From assembly GCA_963931925.1 (NCBI GenBank), contig OZ007571.1:58553625-58617624 (forward strand): a stretch of 64,000 bases of DNA, given 5' to 3'. A program made the position numbers and the translations under genes. The first letter of the stretch is position 1, and every line of letters starts with the position of its first letter. The stretch is from Onchidella celtica (taxonomy: Eukaryota; Mollusca; Gastropoda; Systellommatophora; Onchidiidae). Positions 27,289 through 37,738 of this stretch are shown here, piece by piece. Under the pieces are notes generated by a model. It searched no databases. It had not been told where the DNA came from and worked only from the letters and a program-made list of their open reading frames with translations.

Positions 27289-29499
27289 TGTCTCCGATTC
27301 ATGAATTCAAGCCAACTGATCGATGTAGTGAAAGACACAAAAAATAGCAGGATCACCTTGCAGGGGGCATGCAAATCCCTCATGAAAGTACACCTTTGTA
27401 TGTTCCAGAATCTGAATTGTGTCTGACTGTTTTGATGTGAGGAGATTTACACCGCTTGTCAATGACCAATCAGCACTGAAATATGAGTCTATGTTGGGAC
27501 AAATTTTCCCGATCAAATTTTAACACTAACACAGTTTTAGTAGCAAAATGATCAATATAATGTCTGTTTCCACAACATATAATTCCTGTTTAGGAATACT
27601 CTTGTGTATTGTCGCTTCACTGTTGAGACTTGTCGTAAATAAACCATCCTCCGTTCCCAGTACTTGTTTGCACAGCCAGTCTTTCTCCGGCTTTCTTGTG
27701 TCCCATGATTGAAGTATGAGAACGAAGTCCAGAACTGAATGTCCATCAAATATTTGTATCTACCGGACAAAGCAATAGGTGATGTTTCATCCCAGGGTCA
27801 CAAATGATTTACATCAACGCTGAACAGGTTTGTTTCCTCATGAATAGCACTGAAATACGTGTGACTTGAAGCCAATTGCCGCCAAGAAGAAAAGTAGAAT
27901 AAAACGTTAGACATAAATAAAGAAAAAAAAGTGGGGGAAAAAAAAGTATGAAATCCTCTTGATGTCAACCGGTGGGTGAGGTATGATCCCTCTTCCCACG
28001 ACAGCTTTCCATCAATCAAGAGTCGACGAGAAAGAACAATTTGACATTAATAAAGGGGAGAGAGCGTTTACACAAGCAGGTGAGATGGGAGGGGAAGAGA
28101 AGAAAAAAGGTAAACTCCTCCCGACAGACGAGACGGGAAGACAATCCTGAAAGGAAAGCGGAGAACTGAACCCAGAGGGGGGAGGGAAGAAGCCAACTCC
28201 GCTTCGTCTGCGCATGTTAAAATGCAGACCGCGCGCGCACACATCTTTATCTTGTTCAGAGGCCTTTCGCCGTTAGCCGTTTATTCGCTCGCCTGGGAGA
28301 CTTAACAGCGGGGCACGACCTCTCCAGTGCAAGGGGGGTCTCACTATAGGTCTAGTATTTATCAGAACGTCTTTCTGCTCAACTAAGGGTATTCCATGTA
28401 GTGAAAACCGGGGCAGAGCCAGTGATTGCATAATCCTCTTCTTATATTATTAGAATAGTTCGAAAGCAAACCATGTGGAGATTTTACCATAACAATCAAA
28501 ATTCATTGTTTGAGGAAGCATCGGACAAAGCTTCCTCAATCATTACTCGTCTTCGTAGTTCAAACAATAGCAACAAATTAATTATTAACACAAATACGTT
28601 AATTCTGATGACAGCTCTTTATGAACAGTACAGTTGGGTTTGACGATATTCCAACATGCGCTCGTCTCAAAGTAAGCATCTCTGTGGGCGAACAGGTAGA
28701 TCGAGATTCTGGCGCGCTGCGGTAACTAAAACAAGCTGATCTGGCTCATACAAGAAGCGTTTTGAAACTCTGCTGAGCATTCATAATATAAGCCCTACAT
28801 TATGAGTGCACTTCATGAACTGTTTCTGTGCGTAAAATAAGAGAGGGGGAGCGCGCCAGATCATAATCTGCGGTAGTGGTGTTGTAGTTTTTAGATTTCT
28901 TTGGTATGTGCGTGTGGTCCTTCCATTCATATGGCCCAAATGAACATCGCCTGAGGCTTTCCTTCTCAATATCTTCAATAACACAGAAAAGCCCACTTAG
29001 AATGTCATAGGCCCACGGGAAATCCCGCAGCGCGATAGGCTAGCTGTTGTCCACCTGTATACACGCTCTTCCCCGATTTGTTTTTAGAAGAACTCAGATC
29101 ATGTCAGCTTGAGAAGGTTTTTTTGTTTTTTTTTCATTAAGAACAGAACATCCAAACTCCAGCCATTGCATTAAAATTTTGACCTCAGAAACTCCACAAC
29201 GAATGTTCGTGCAGTCAAAGTCGTATATCATAATTACCAGTTGGCCTTCTGACCTGTGGAAAACACAGGTGTGTTTTTTAAAGTTGAGTTTCGATGACCA
29301 ATGTGTACATTGAGAAGCAGGACGAAATTTCCTGCAAAACTTTTTAATTCCACTCGAAGAAAATGCATCTTTTTTTCCGGCTCAAAGTATCGGAACAATT
29401 TCTTCTGTTCAACTCACTCGAGGCTCAAAATCAACGAAAGTATTAAAAATACAGCGCACTTCAAGACCTTTTAAAATATGCCCGCGTACATCTTCACGT
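27289..29499. other. upstream region of the ADAMTS-like gene
   Basis: No gene recognised. It should contain the 5' UTR and promoter of the minus-strand ADAMTS-like gene. A purine-rich, GC-richer patch with GCGCGCGC lies at about 28.0-28.3 kb, but no TATA box or initiator could be assigned. Confidence 0.4.
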
Positions 29500-29637
29500 C
29501 TTTCTGTGCATAATGTGAGAGACAGACAGATATTTTGTATCATACTTTCTGCTTCTGTAACTATATTGTTATGTATTCAATGATCAAAACAAATTTCCTT
29601 GTACAAGGACGAATAAAATTTATCTTATCTTATCTTA
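29500..29637 (+). mobile_element. retroposon 3' end with (TATCT)n tail
   Basis: The block ending TTGTACAAGGACGAATAAAA and then TTTATCTTATCTTATCTTA has the form of the 3' end and short-repeat tail of jockey/CR1-type LINEs or SINEs that use them. Only the 3' end is recognisable. Confidence 0.5.
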
Positions 29638-30040
29638 GTGGTTAAAAAGCCTCTCATGATTACATTGGAGGCTTTGCTGCCTTTATAATAGGCCTACATG
29701 CATGAGATGATGATGATGATGATGATAAAGGTGTATTTAACGGCAACATTTCTCAAACTACAATCAGTCCTTTTACCATAGGATAGGATAATCGTAATCA
29801 CTATTGTCAATCTTCATCAAATCTGAGATCAAACTGTTTTAGAGAGAAAAATACGCAAGGGAAAAAATTTAATGTCAACAACTACTGCACGGTGCACGGT
29901 CTCCATTGTGCTCTACAATAAAAATAATATATTTTTCTTGTATGAGTAATCTGGGCCTACATGAAAATAATAATTTTCAACATATTTGGAACTCTGACCG
30001 TCACCTCACCTGTCACCTGTCGGCTTCATCGTCATCGATG

Positions 30041-31865
30041 TTAGCTGCTACAGTGGATGTCACGACAAAATCTCCTCCACCCAATCCTGTCCTTGGCTTT
30101 CCTAGTTAGTTCACTTATTTCCAGCTGGCTGACTTTCTTGATGTTATCGTGATATGTAATGGGTGGTCTTCCTTGTTTTCTCTTTGTTTCTGTCTTTCCT
30201 TGAAGGATTGATATCATAAGGGCCGTGCTTTTGTTTCGGGCCGCGTGGCCGATGTATGCAAGTCTTCTTTTATTTATTTCAGGTGTTATTCTTCTGGTGG
30301 TGCCAAGCTGTTCTAAGATGCTTGTATTTGTTCTCCTTTCTGTCCAACTTATTCTGAGTAGCCTTCTGTAAAGCCACATTTCAGCTGCCTCCAATCTTGT
30401 TATGTCTGCCTTTTTGAGTGTCCAGGCTTCACAACCATATAGTAGGACTGGCCAGATCAAGCACTTAAGTATGTTCACTTTGAGGTCCGTTGGTGTGCCT
30501 CTATCCTTCCAAATGTTGTTTAGTTGAACCATTTTGTGTTTTGCCATTCCTATCCTTGTTTTTATGTCCTTTGAGCAGCTTCCATCTTGCGATTTATGTG
30601 ATCCTAGGTATTTGAAATCAGTCACTTTTTCTAGTGCTGTTTTGTTTACTAGTATCTCCTGGTGTTCATGGTGCCCTGTTCCAGTATGCATGACTTCCGT
30701 TTTCTTAGCATTTAGGTGTAGGCCTGCTGTCTTGCCCGCTTCATCCACTCTGTGCAACACTCTTTTCATGCTGGTGATGTTATCTGACATAAGAGCTGTG
30801 TCATCAGCGTAGCGAAGGTTTGTGATGTTTCGGCCTCCGATCTTTATTCCCATATCTTCTATGTCTGCGTTTCTCATGATCTGCTCAGTATAAATATTGA
30901 AAAGATGAGGTGAAAGTATGCAACCCTGCCTGACTCCTTTCTCGATGTTGAAATATGGACAGTTCTCATTGTTCCATCTAATCGTTGCCTTTTGTTCGTG
31001 GTATAGTGAGGCGATGAGGGTCACAAGGTGTTTCGGGAATCCCATCTTAATCATTATATCGAACAGGTGATGGTGCCTAACGCTGTCGAACGCTTTGCTG
31101 TAGTCTATGAACGTGATGAAGGCTTCGTTTCCATTGCTTCTTATCTGTTCAATCATTATTTGTAGTATGAAGAGCATGTCAGCGGTTCCTCTGTTGGTCC
31201 TGTAACCAGCTTGACATTCTGAGAGTTCCTCTTCTACCTTAGATTTCATTCTGTTGAGTATGATGATGAGCAGGATTTTGCTGGTGTGGCTGATGAGGGC
31301 GATGGTTCTATAATTTCCACAGTCTTTGACATTGCCGCTTTTGTATAGCATGACGAATTCTTGTAGCTTCCAGTCTGTTGGCCATTCATTTGTCTGCCAA
31401 ATTTTGCATATCATTTGGTGGAGTGCTTTTATTCCTGATTCGCTGGTATGTTTCAGGAGTTCACCTGGTATGTTGTCTAATCCAGGGGATTTTCCATTCT
31501 TTATTTGTTTTATTACAGCCTGTACTTCCTCCAAGAGAGGTTCTGGTTCTTTATCTACCTGTTGTGAGTCTGGTTGTTGGAGGTCCCTCGGGTCTGGTCT
31601 GATGTTGTCCGCAAACAGCATCTTGCCGTATTCGTGCCATCTTGAGAGCACGTCTTTTGTGTTTGTCAGTGTTGTGCCTTCTTTGTTGTTCAGACTCAAG
31701 TTCTGTGGTTGGAAATCCCTCTTTTTTACTTTTCTTATTTGTTCAAACATTTCTTTTGACTTTCTTTGTGTATTACATTCTGTTATGTTTGCACACTCTC
31801 TTTCTAACCATGCATTCTTGTCTCTTCTGATCTTTGTTTGGATTTCCTTCTTCAGTGCATGAAGG
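30041..31865 (-). pseudogene. LINE reverse transcriptase and C-terminal region
   Basis: The frame carries the non-LTR reverse transcriptase blocks in order: NYRTIALI, FIDYSKAFDSV, GVRQGCILSP and the catalytic YADDTALM. A LLYGCEAWTL thumb-type block, RRLLRISWTERRTN and a GRPPITY..D tail motif follow. These are the parts needed for target-primed reverse transcription. It is an uninterrupted stretch of about 600 codons but has lost its upstream connection to the endonuclease because a SINE sits at its start, so it is not a host gene. Confidence 0.88.
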
Positions 31866-32318
31866 TGGTCTAGAGGCAAGGTGCTCGCCTCTCATGCCAA
31901 GGGTCCCGGGTTCTAAACCCGGCCGGTGCAGGCATGTTGGAAGTTTGGGATTTTTCTCATATTTTCATGTCCCTGATCCTATTGAGGGGTAGGATCGAGT
32001 ACCTAGTCTTCTCGGATAAGGACGAAAAAATTCGGAGGGCCCGTGTGCACGTTGCGCACGTTAAAGATACCTTGGCAGTTGGAAATCGTAAAGAGCAGGC
32101 CGAACAGGCCGCTGCCCGGGCAAAATTAAATAAAATTCATCCCTACCACCCACTCCCCCTCATCACCCCACCACCAAAAAAAAAAAAAAACCGCCGACCG
32201 GCGCTGCACTGTGGCGACGACGTGCCTGCTCCAGTTGTAACTGGGGTGCAATGGCACAAAGGCAAAATTTCCCAAATGGGATTAAAGAGTTATACAAATA
32301 CAAATACAAATACAAATA
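31862..32318 (+). mobile_element. tRNA-derived SINE inserted in the LINE
   Basis: The head has an A box TGGTCTAGAGG (31866-31876) and a B box GGGTTCTAAACCC (31908-31920). A body of about 370 bp follows and the 3' end is a (CAAATA)n tail at about 32290-32318. Orientation is opposite to the host LINE. No clear target-site duplication was found. The 3' half recurs on the minus strand at 33960-34111, so at least two copies of the family are in the window. Confidence 0.85.
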
Positions 32319-32324
32319 TTCATC

Positions 32325-33706
32325 TTGTTTACTAAGTTTTCTGGCTTTGCTCTTTCTTTTTGCAAGCTCTATCACTTCTTCACTGATGTATGGTTTGGGA
32401 GTTTTCCTCGTTCTTTTCCCGAGTTTCGATTCAGCTGTTTCACTCCAAATTCTTTCATGTCTTTCCACAGTGTATCTGGGTGTCTTTCTTCAGCTGACCA
32501 CTCCTTTAGTAATGCTGAGAAACGGTTTTCCGTTTCGATCTGAAAAGCATTGCTGATTTCAGGGTCTTTCAGTTTGTCCGTGTCAAATCTGGTGGTGGGT
32601 TTTGGCTTGCTCTTCCTATAGGCTTTCAATCTCAGCTTTGCTGTCACTAAAATGTGGTCAGTGTCACAGTCTGCCCCTGGCCTTGTCTTTGAGTTGAGCA
32701 CAGTTGTTTTCCAGTTTTTGTCAATCAGGGTGTAATCAATCTGGTTTCGGAGATTGCCTCCAGGGTTTATCCATGTGTATCTTCTTCGCATCGGGTGTTT
32801 AAAGAGAGTGTTCGTGATGCTCATTTCATTTGCATGGCAGAAAGATGCTAACATGTCTCCTCGGTCGTTTCGTTCTCCTAATCCATAGGGTCCTATCCCA
32901 CATTCCAGATCCTCACCCTCTCCCACTTTGGCATTGAAATCTCCCATGATTATGCATATTTCTCTGCTTGGGATTTTGTCTGTTACTGATTGTAGGTCAT
33001 TATAGAACAGCTCTATTTCTTCTTCTGTGCTCGCAGATGTGGGGGCGTATACTTGTATGATGTTCAGGGGCACGGGTTGGGTGTCAAGTTTCACAGTGAC
33101 AATTCTATCACTTATAGCGTCATGGCTGCTAATGTTGTCTCGTAAGCGTCTGTCCAGTATAATTGCAACACCATTCATGCCGCGTTTGTTTCCGCTGTAT
33201 ACGATGGTGTGATCTTCTGTCCTGAATAGGCCCTGTTTGTCCCATCGTACTTCACTCAGTCCAGTGATGTTCATGCTGAGTTCCTTCAGCTCCTCTAACA
33301 GGAGTGTAAGTTTTCCCATTTGTTTCATGGTCCTAACATTCCAGGTGCCGATGTTGATGACACTTTTGCTTTTTCTTTTCTTTGAATAGGAGTATCTACA
33401 CCTCTGTTTCTTGCACTCACCGTCAGATACGCCAGTATCGTCAACACGGGTGCCTTCTGCAGTTGTGGATTCTCCCTCCCCAGTCGTTTTTGAGTCCCGA
33501 CCCTCCGTGGGGGACTCAGAGGACACAGAACTATAACTTTCTTTCCTTTTGTGTGACATTTCATTGTAGTTTTTGGCAAGAAATTCTTCCAGTGGTCTGC
33601 CATTGCTTTCTGAAAGCGCAGTGCACATACTGTGCATTGGTCCCGGCCATTGTTCCAAAAACGGAATCCTCTGCCCGCAACCACGAGAGACAAAAGCCGT
33701 GCCCAA
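32325..33706 (-). pseudogene. LINE endonuclease region
   Basis: An APE-type endonuclease: INIGTWNVRTM start, LSEVRWDKQG with the metal-binding Glu, IIMGDFNAKVG, IDYTLID and the terminal CDTDHILV with the catalytic Asp-His. It is preceded by a Ser/Thr/Glu-rich, low-complexity leader of about 110 residues. Near 32372 the frame shifts, and the protein-like sequence continues in a second frame (KPYISEEVIELAKRK) until the SINE tail. A further open stretch at 33325-33933 overlaps the leader and may be 5' UTR. Confidence 0.82.
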
Positions 33707-33959
33707 AGATCCTTCGGTCGCCTTCCGTCCTCATCCATCCCCTGCTGCCAGGATTTCACCAGAGCCCTGTTAGCCAGCGACGTTTCGGGGTGACCCGGGA
33801 TGGCCTTCACGGCTAGCGTAGCGCCTAAGTGACACAAGGTCACACCGTACTTCGCCCGAAACCAGCAATCCCCTACTTTGTCCTGTTTCCACCCCCCGGG
33901 ACGAGGACCCAGGGTTGGGCTTATGGGAGGCACTCTAACGGTAATTCTTAAAAATCAAC

Positions 33960-34111
33960 AATTTTTTTTTTTTTTGGTATACTTCTTTAATCTCACTTGG
34001 GAAATTTGCCTTAGTGCCATTGCAGCCCAGTTACAACTGGAACAGACACGACGACCCCAGTGTAGCACCGGTCGGATTTGGGGGGGGGGGGGGGGGGGAG
34101 GGTAGTGGTAG
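33960..34111 (-). mobile_element. 3' part of the same SINE family
   Basis: Read on the minus strand it contains CAGTTGTAACTGGG-like and GGCACTAAGGCAAATTTCCC-like blocks found in the SINE at 31862-32318, and ends in poly(A). It lies between the LINE's 5' end and the LTR element at 34112. A long poly(G) run at 34079-34098 sits where the intact copy has a C-rich segment. Confidence 0.65.
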
Positions 34112-36679
34112 TGTGAGAGGATGAACGACTTTTTATTTTTAATGTGCTTTCATGGTAGCTCTAGTGCGTGAGTGAGGGACGGCCACTCATGGTAGTTTAT
34201 GGACACTTGGCCGAGTACCATTAATTGGATTATTTCCCTTGTAATACTAGCGCGGGACCCGTTATTCACATCACGGTGAAAAGCGCGCATTTTGATTGGT
34301 CAGTTGGAAATGTTGACCACCGGGCTTCCAACTCTTATATCATGGCTTTAAGTTTCTTACAACTCGCTCCTTCGTTGTTATCCACCGACAGAAAGACGGG
34401 AACCCGAATTCATTTTTGAGAGTAGACAATACCCTATCGGTACAAAATAGGTACTCATGATAACGTTTGTTATCGATGGAGATACGTCGTATTAATGGAC
34501 GAAAGTATCCCGCACAAAATTGTCGAATGTTGTTAGTCCTGACACTTTGAAAATTTATATTAAAACTATTACCGGGTTTCTGGTAAAAGTAGTCAGTTAG
34601 AATTGTAGCAGCAAGTTTCTGCTTTATAATGGTACTAATTTCGTTGTACTTTGATGCACATGTCCTATTGAAATAATTAATAAGAGGATCTCGGATTTAA
34701 GGTAAACCACGAGTTAGACGCATGGTATCCCCGATAATTCCAACCTGGGTCAAATTTATTCAATTATTGCTGGAGGGGACGTTAGAGTAATTTCTGCAGT
34801 TTACTGGGATACCTAATTGACTTTTGTGTGCACCCTTTTAACCGTACTGTAAATTCGATTGTGTTAGGACCCTAACCGGTTATGTTGTTCGGCTGGACTC
34901 AATGTCCGAGCCTTTCACTTGTGCAACACGGGCTACGTAATAGCTCTCTCGGACGTCCGCGCGGGCTCATAAATAAGATGCGAGTTCGAGTGGTCAGCAC
35001 ACTCCATCATAGACGCAGAGACAAGAGCCGACAGCACAGTGAACCCAGACCAGCAACCCGGGCCCGTAGCAGCTCAGAGGCTTGCCGACGCTTGCCATCG
35101 CCACCCCGCCCCATAAGGCATGAAGCGGTAGCGCAGGACCCGGAGAGACTTTGGGTAAGTTGGAGACTATTATATTAGAAGTGACTTTAATTTGCGCACC
35201 CCCCCCCCCCATTTCTTGGATGCCGCGTAGAGAATGCTGATCTACAGAGACTATTATGAGTCCGGCTCAACGGTAATTGCCATTGTCATTAGACGTGTAA
35301 GATGCGCGATGCAGCGCAGTGTCTTGATATTGTGACTTTATTGTCAAAGTTAACGTTTGCGGTGCTAGATGATAATGATGGCTCGCTAACCAAGCTATCA
35401 CGATTTGCTTGTGTGCATATATATAGTGTGTGTGTAGCATTGCCTTGTTGTGGTAGGCAGTGAGGATTTCCTGACATGTTGATGTGGATGACTTATGTTA
35501 TAGCGAGCGGCACTACACACTTGATTGTATTACGGGTATTTGTGTACCTTGCCAGTACCACTATGCTATAGAGAGCAGTGTGATTGTGATTGCGTGTTTA
35601 GTGTTTAAGATGTGTAATTAATTACATGTATTGGAGATGTATAATATTAGTTGGGCCTCACATGGGTGAGCCCCAGGATTGTTCTATGTGCGGCGGTGGA
35701 TGAACAATGTTTCAGTGAGTCTACACATACGTTGCAATGAGTCTCGCCGACATATATATATATATATATATATATATCATGTGCATGTATTATAGTTATC
35801 CAGATGTATTATGCTTCTATGAGTTTCGTAAGTGTGTGAAGGGCAGTTTCATTTTAAGGAATGTACACATTACTTTATGTATCTGGTGGTGTGTCATACA
35901 CATGTTAGCCTGGCGGCATAGCTCCGCGGCTAAGGTCAAAGGGCATGACCCTTCAGTATCGATTGGGAAGGGAAGTAACCAATACAATAGCCCTGGGGCG
36001 GGTTAGTACTAATAATGGGAGTGGGCCTATGAGGATGGCCTGCATTGAGATGCAGCGTCTGTGTTATGAACGGTCAGTGGGCCATGTTGGCCACTGCGTT
36101 ATTAAATGGAATGGCCACTCTGGATGTGTTGTACACCGGCTCAGTGGAGCGAAACTATTGTGTTCTTGCCCCTTCATTTGTTATGTCCTTCATACTTTGA
36201 TTAGTACATTAGTTTGTGTTGCCAGTGTACTAGGAAACTCCTTGTGTATATGATATAGCCACTTGTAGTTGTTATTCATTAACCTTAGCGCTATTTTATT
36301 CCATGCATACATATCCAGTTGGTTATTGCTTAAATTCTATATTATGTTGTTGTTGTTTGATTTAATACTTAATACTATTAATATGTATGTCCACCATTGA
36401 TTGCCTGATTAATGTTGTCATTATATCCTAATCATATTTTTGTCTTTTTCTCTTGTTCCAGCTTATGGCTGGTTGGGCTTCTTTTTATGGGCTTCTTCTC
36501 TTTCTTGGCTTCTTTTTCTTGGTAGGGTTTTCCCACGCCTTTTTGGTAGTGATACCTTTGTTAGGCTTTTTTGAATAAATAAGATTGCCAGCAGAACCCT
36601 GTGTTTGTTAATCCTGTGTATCCTTAAGGGAGTTGGCTTCCGCCTGCCTGCAGTCTACCACAACTAGTTCAATCCAACA
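34112..36679 (+). repeat. 5' LTR of the LARD-like element
   Basis: About 2568 bp, TG...CA ends. It contains a CATAAATAAG promoter-like motif near 34967, a strong splice-donor-like GGGTAAGTTG near 35153, a (TA)n run at about 35750-35776, an acceptor-like TCTCTTGTTCCAG near 36461 and a polyadenylation signal AATAAA near 36575. Short open frames here have no known relatives. Confidence 0.85.
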
Positions 36680-37738
36680 TTTTCTGGTGTCAAGAAGTGG
36701 GATACACAGAAGGGTTAGTTTGTAGTGTAGAGAACCCAGCCGTGGAAATTTTTAGTTTGAAGCCCAGCCGGCCAGCCAACCCCTGCCCCACCCCATAGGA
36801 ACCAGGGAGCCATGAAGACCAACGCCCTCCAACATCAACTCAAGATTCAGAACCTGTATCCCAGTCCTGTGTACACCACCCATCCCACTGCAGTCAACAG
36901 GGACCCGTTGCGGGTATTTCATCCCGCAATCTACACGTATCCGCAACCTCCGCCCCCGCAGCCTGCGTCGACCAGTGTCTGGTACTCCCAGCTCACCACC
37001 CTTGCCAGCCACCTGCAGCCCGACCGGACCATCAACCTGGGATGACCACTTCCCAGCGCCTACCTCCTGTGCGAAGGTCCAGCCGCCCACACAGACAACC
37101 CCAGAGATTGGACCTCTGACTCTTATTAGTGATTAACATTAGACATTGACTGTGAGTGCAGAAAGAGCAGGGGAGCGCACCCATCAAGACCCCCACCGAG
37201 TTTCCATCAGGCCAGATGATAGACCACCGAATCCAAGGGAGCTCCGCCTCAAGATTTTAAGTTAGAGAGTATGCCCATGTTGGCTTTCTCCACAGCTTAG
37301 TTACAATGACTTTTAATGCCTATGTTGACCTTACCTTTTTCATTGCACTAGTGCCCTTATTAGCTTATAGCATATTGTATTTTTTTTTGTACTGTTCGAT
37401 CCTACGTTAACCCTGATAGTGGTCTGGGACCACCGTTTCAGGTCTGGGACCTGTTGTTTTGTCCATATGATGTAATTTACTACAGCCAGAGCTGAGACTG
37501 TTGTGTACATCTTCAGGATGCCAGTAGTAACTTAGCCGGTTCACGCCACCTGTTAGTGGTTATAAAGAGGATGGACCATTGTTGTACTTCGGTTCACTGT
37601 GTGTAATTTGCAATTGTTCTACTCTAAGTGATGGTATCATAGCCCCTTAGAGTTTGATTATACCTTCAGTGGTCTTTTGTAAACCTTTGAATTGATGTAT
37701 GTGTCACGTAAGGGACTACGTGACTTAGCAGGGGAGAA
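36680..37738 (+). other. interior of the LARD-like element
   Basis: About 1.06 kb between the LTRs. It starts with a primer-binding-like segment and ends with the purine tract AGCAGGGGAGAA. It holds a Pro-rich 77-codon frame (36812-37045) of no recognised family. No zinc knuckle, protease, reverse transcriptase or integrase motif was seen. Confidence 0.75.

Larger units (their letters stand above)
30000..33955 (-). mobile_element. LINE (RTE/BovB-like), disrupted
   Basis: A minus-strand non-LTR retrotransposon of about 4 kb. An apurinic endonuclease domain (33.35-32.4 kb) is followed by reverse transcriptase and a C-terminal region (31.87-30.04 kb). A SINE at 31862-32318 splits the coding region, and one frameshift lies just before it: the endonuclease frame ends near 32372 while the protein continues in another frame to about 32325. 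The GTWNVRTM endonuclease start and the tail layout resemble RTE/BovB-type elements, but the clade call is tentative. The 3' end is placed near 30000, after a GA/GT-rich trailer. Confidence 0.85.

Noticed and set aside
34882-35178. Arg-rich 98-codon frame, repeated at 38500-38796
   Set aside because: It is present only because both LTRs of the non-coding element carry it. No family similarity and no sign of selection.
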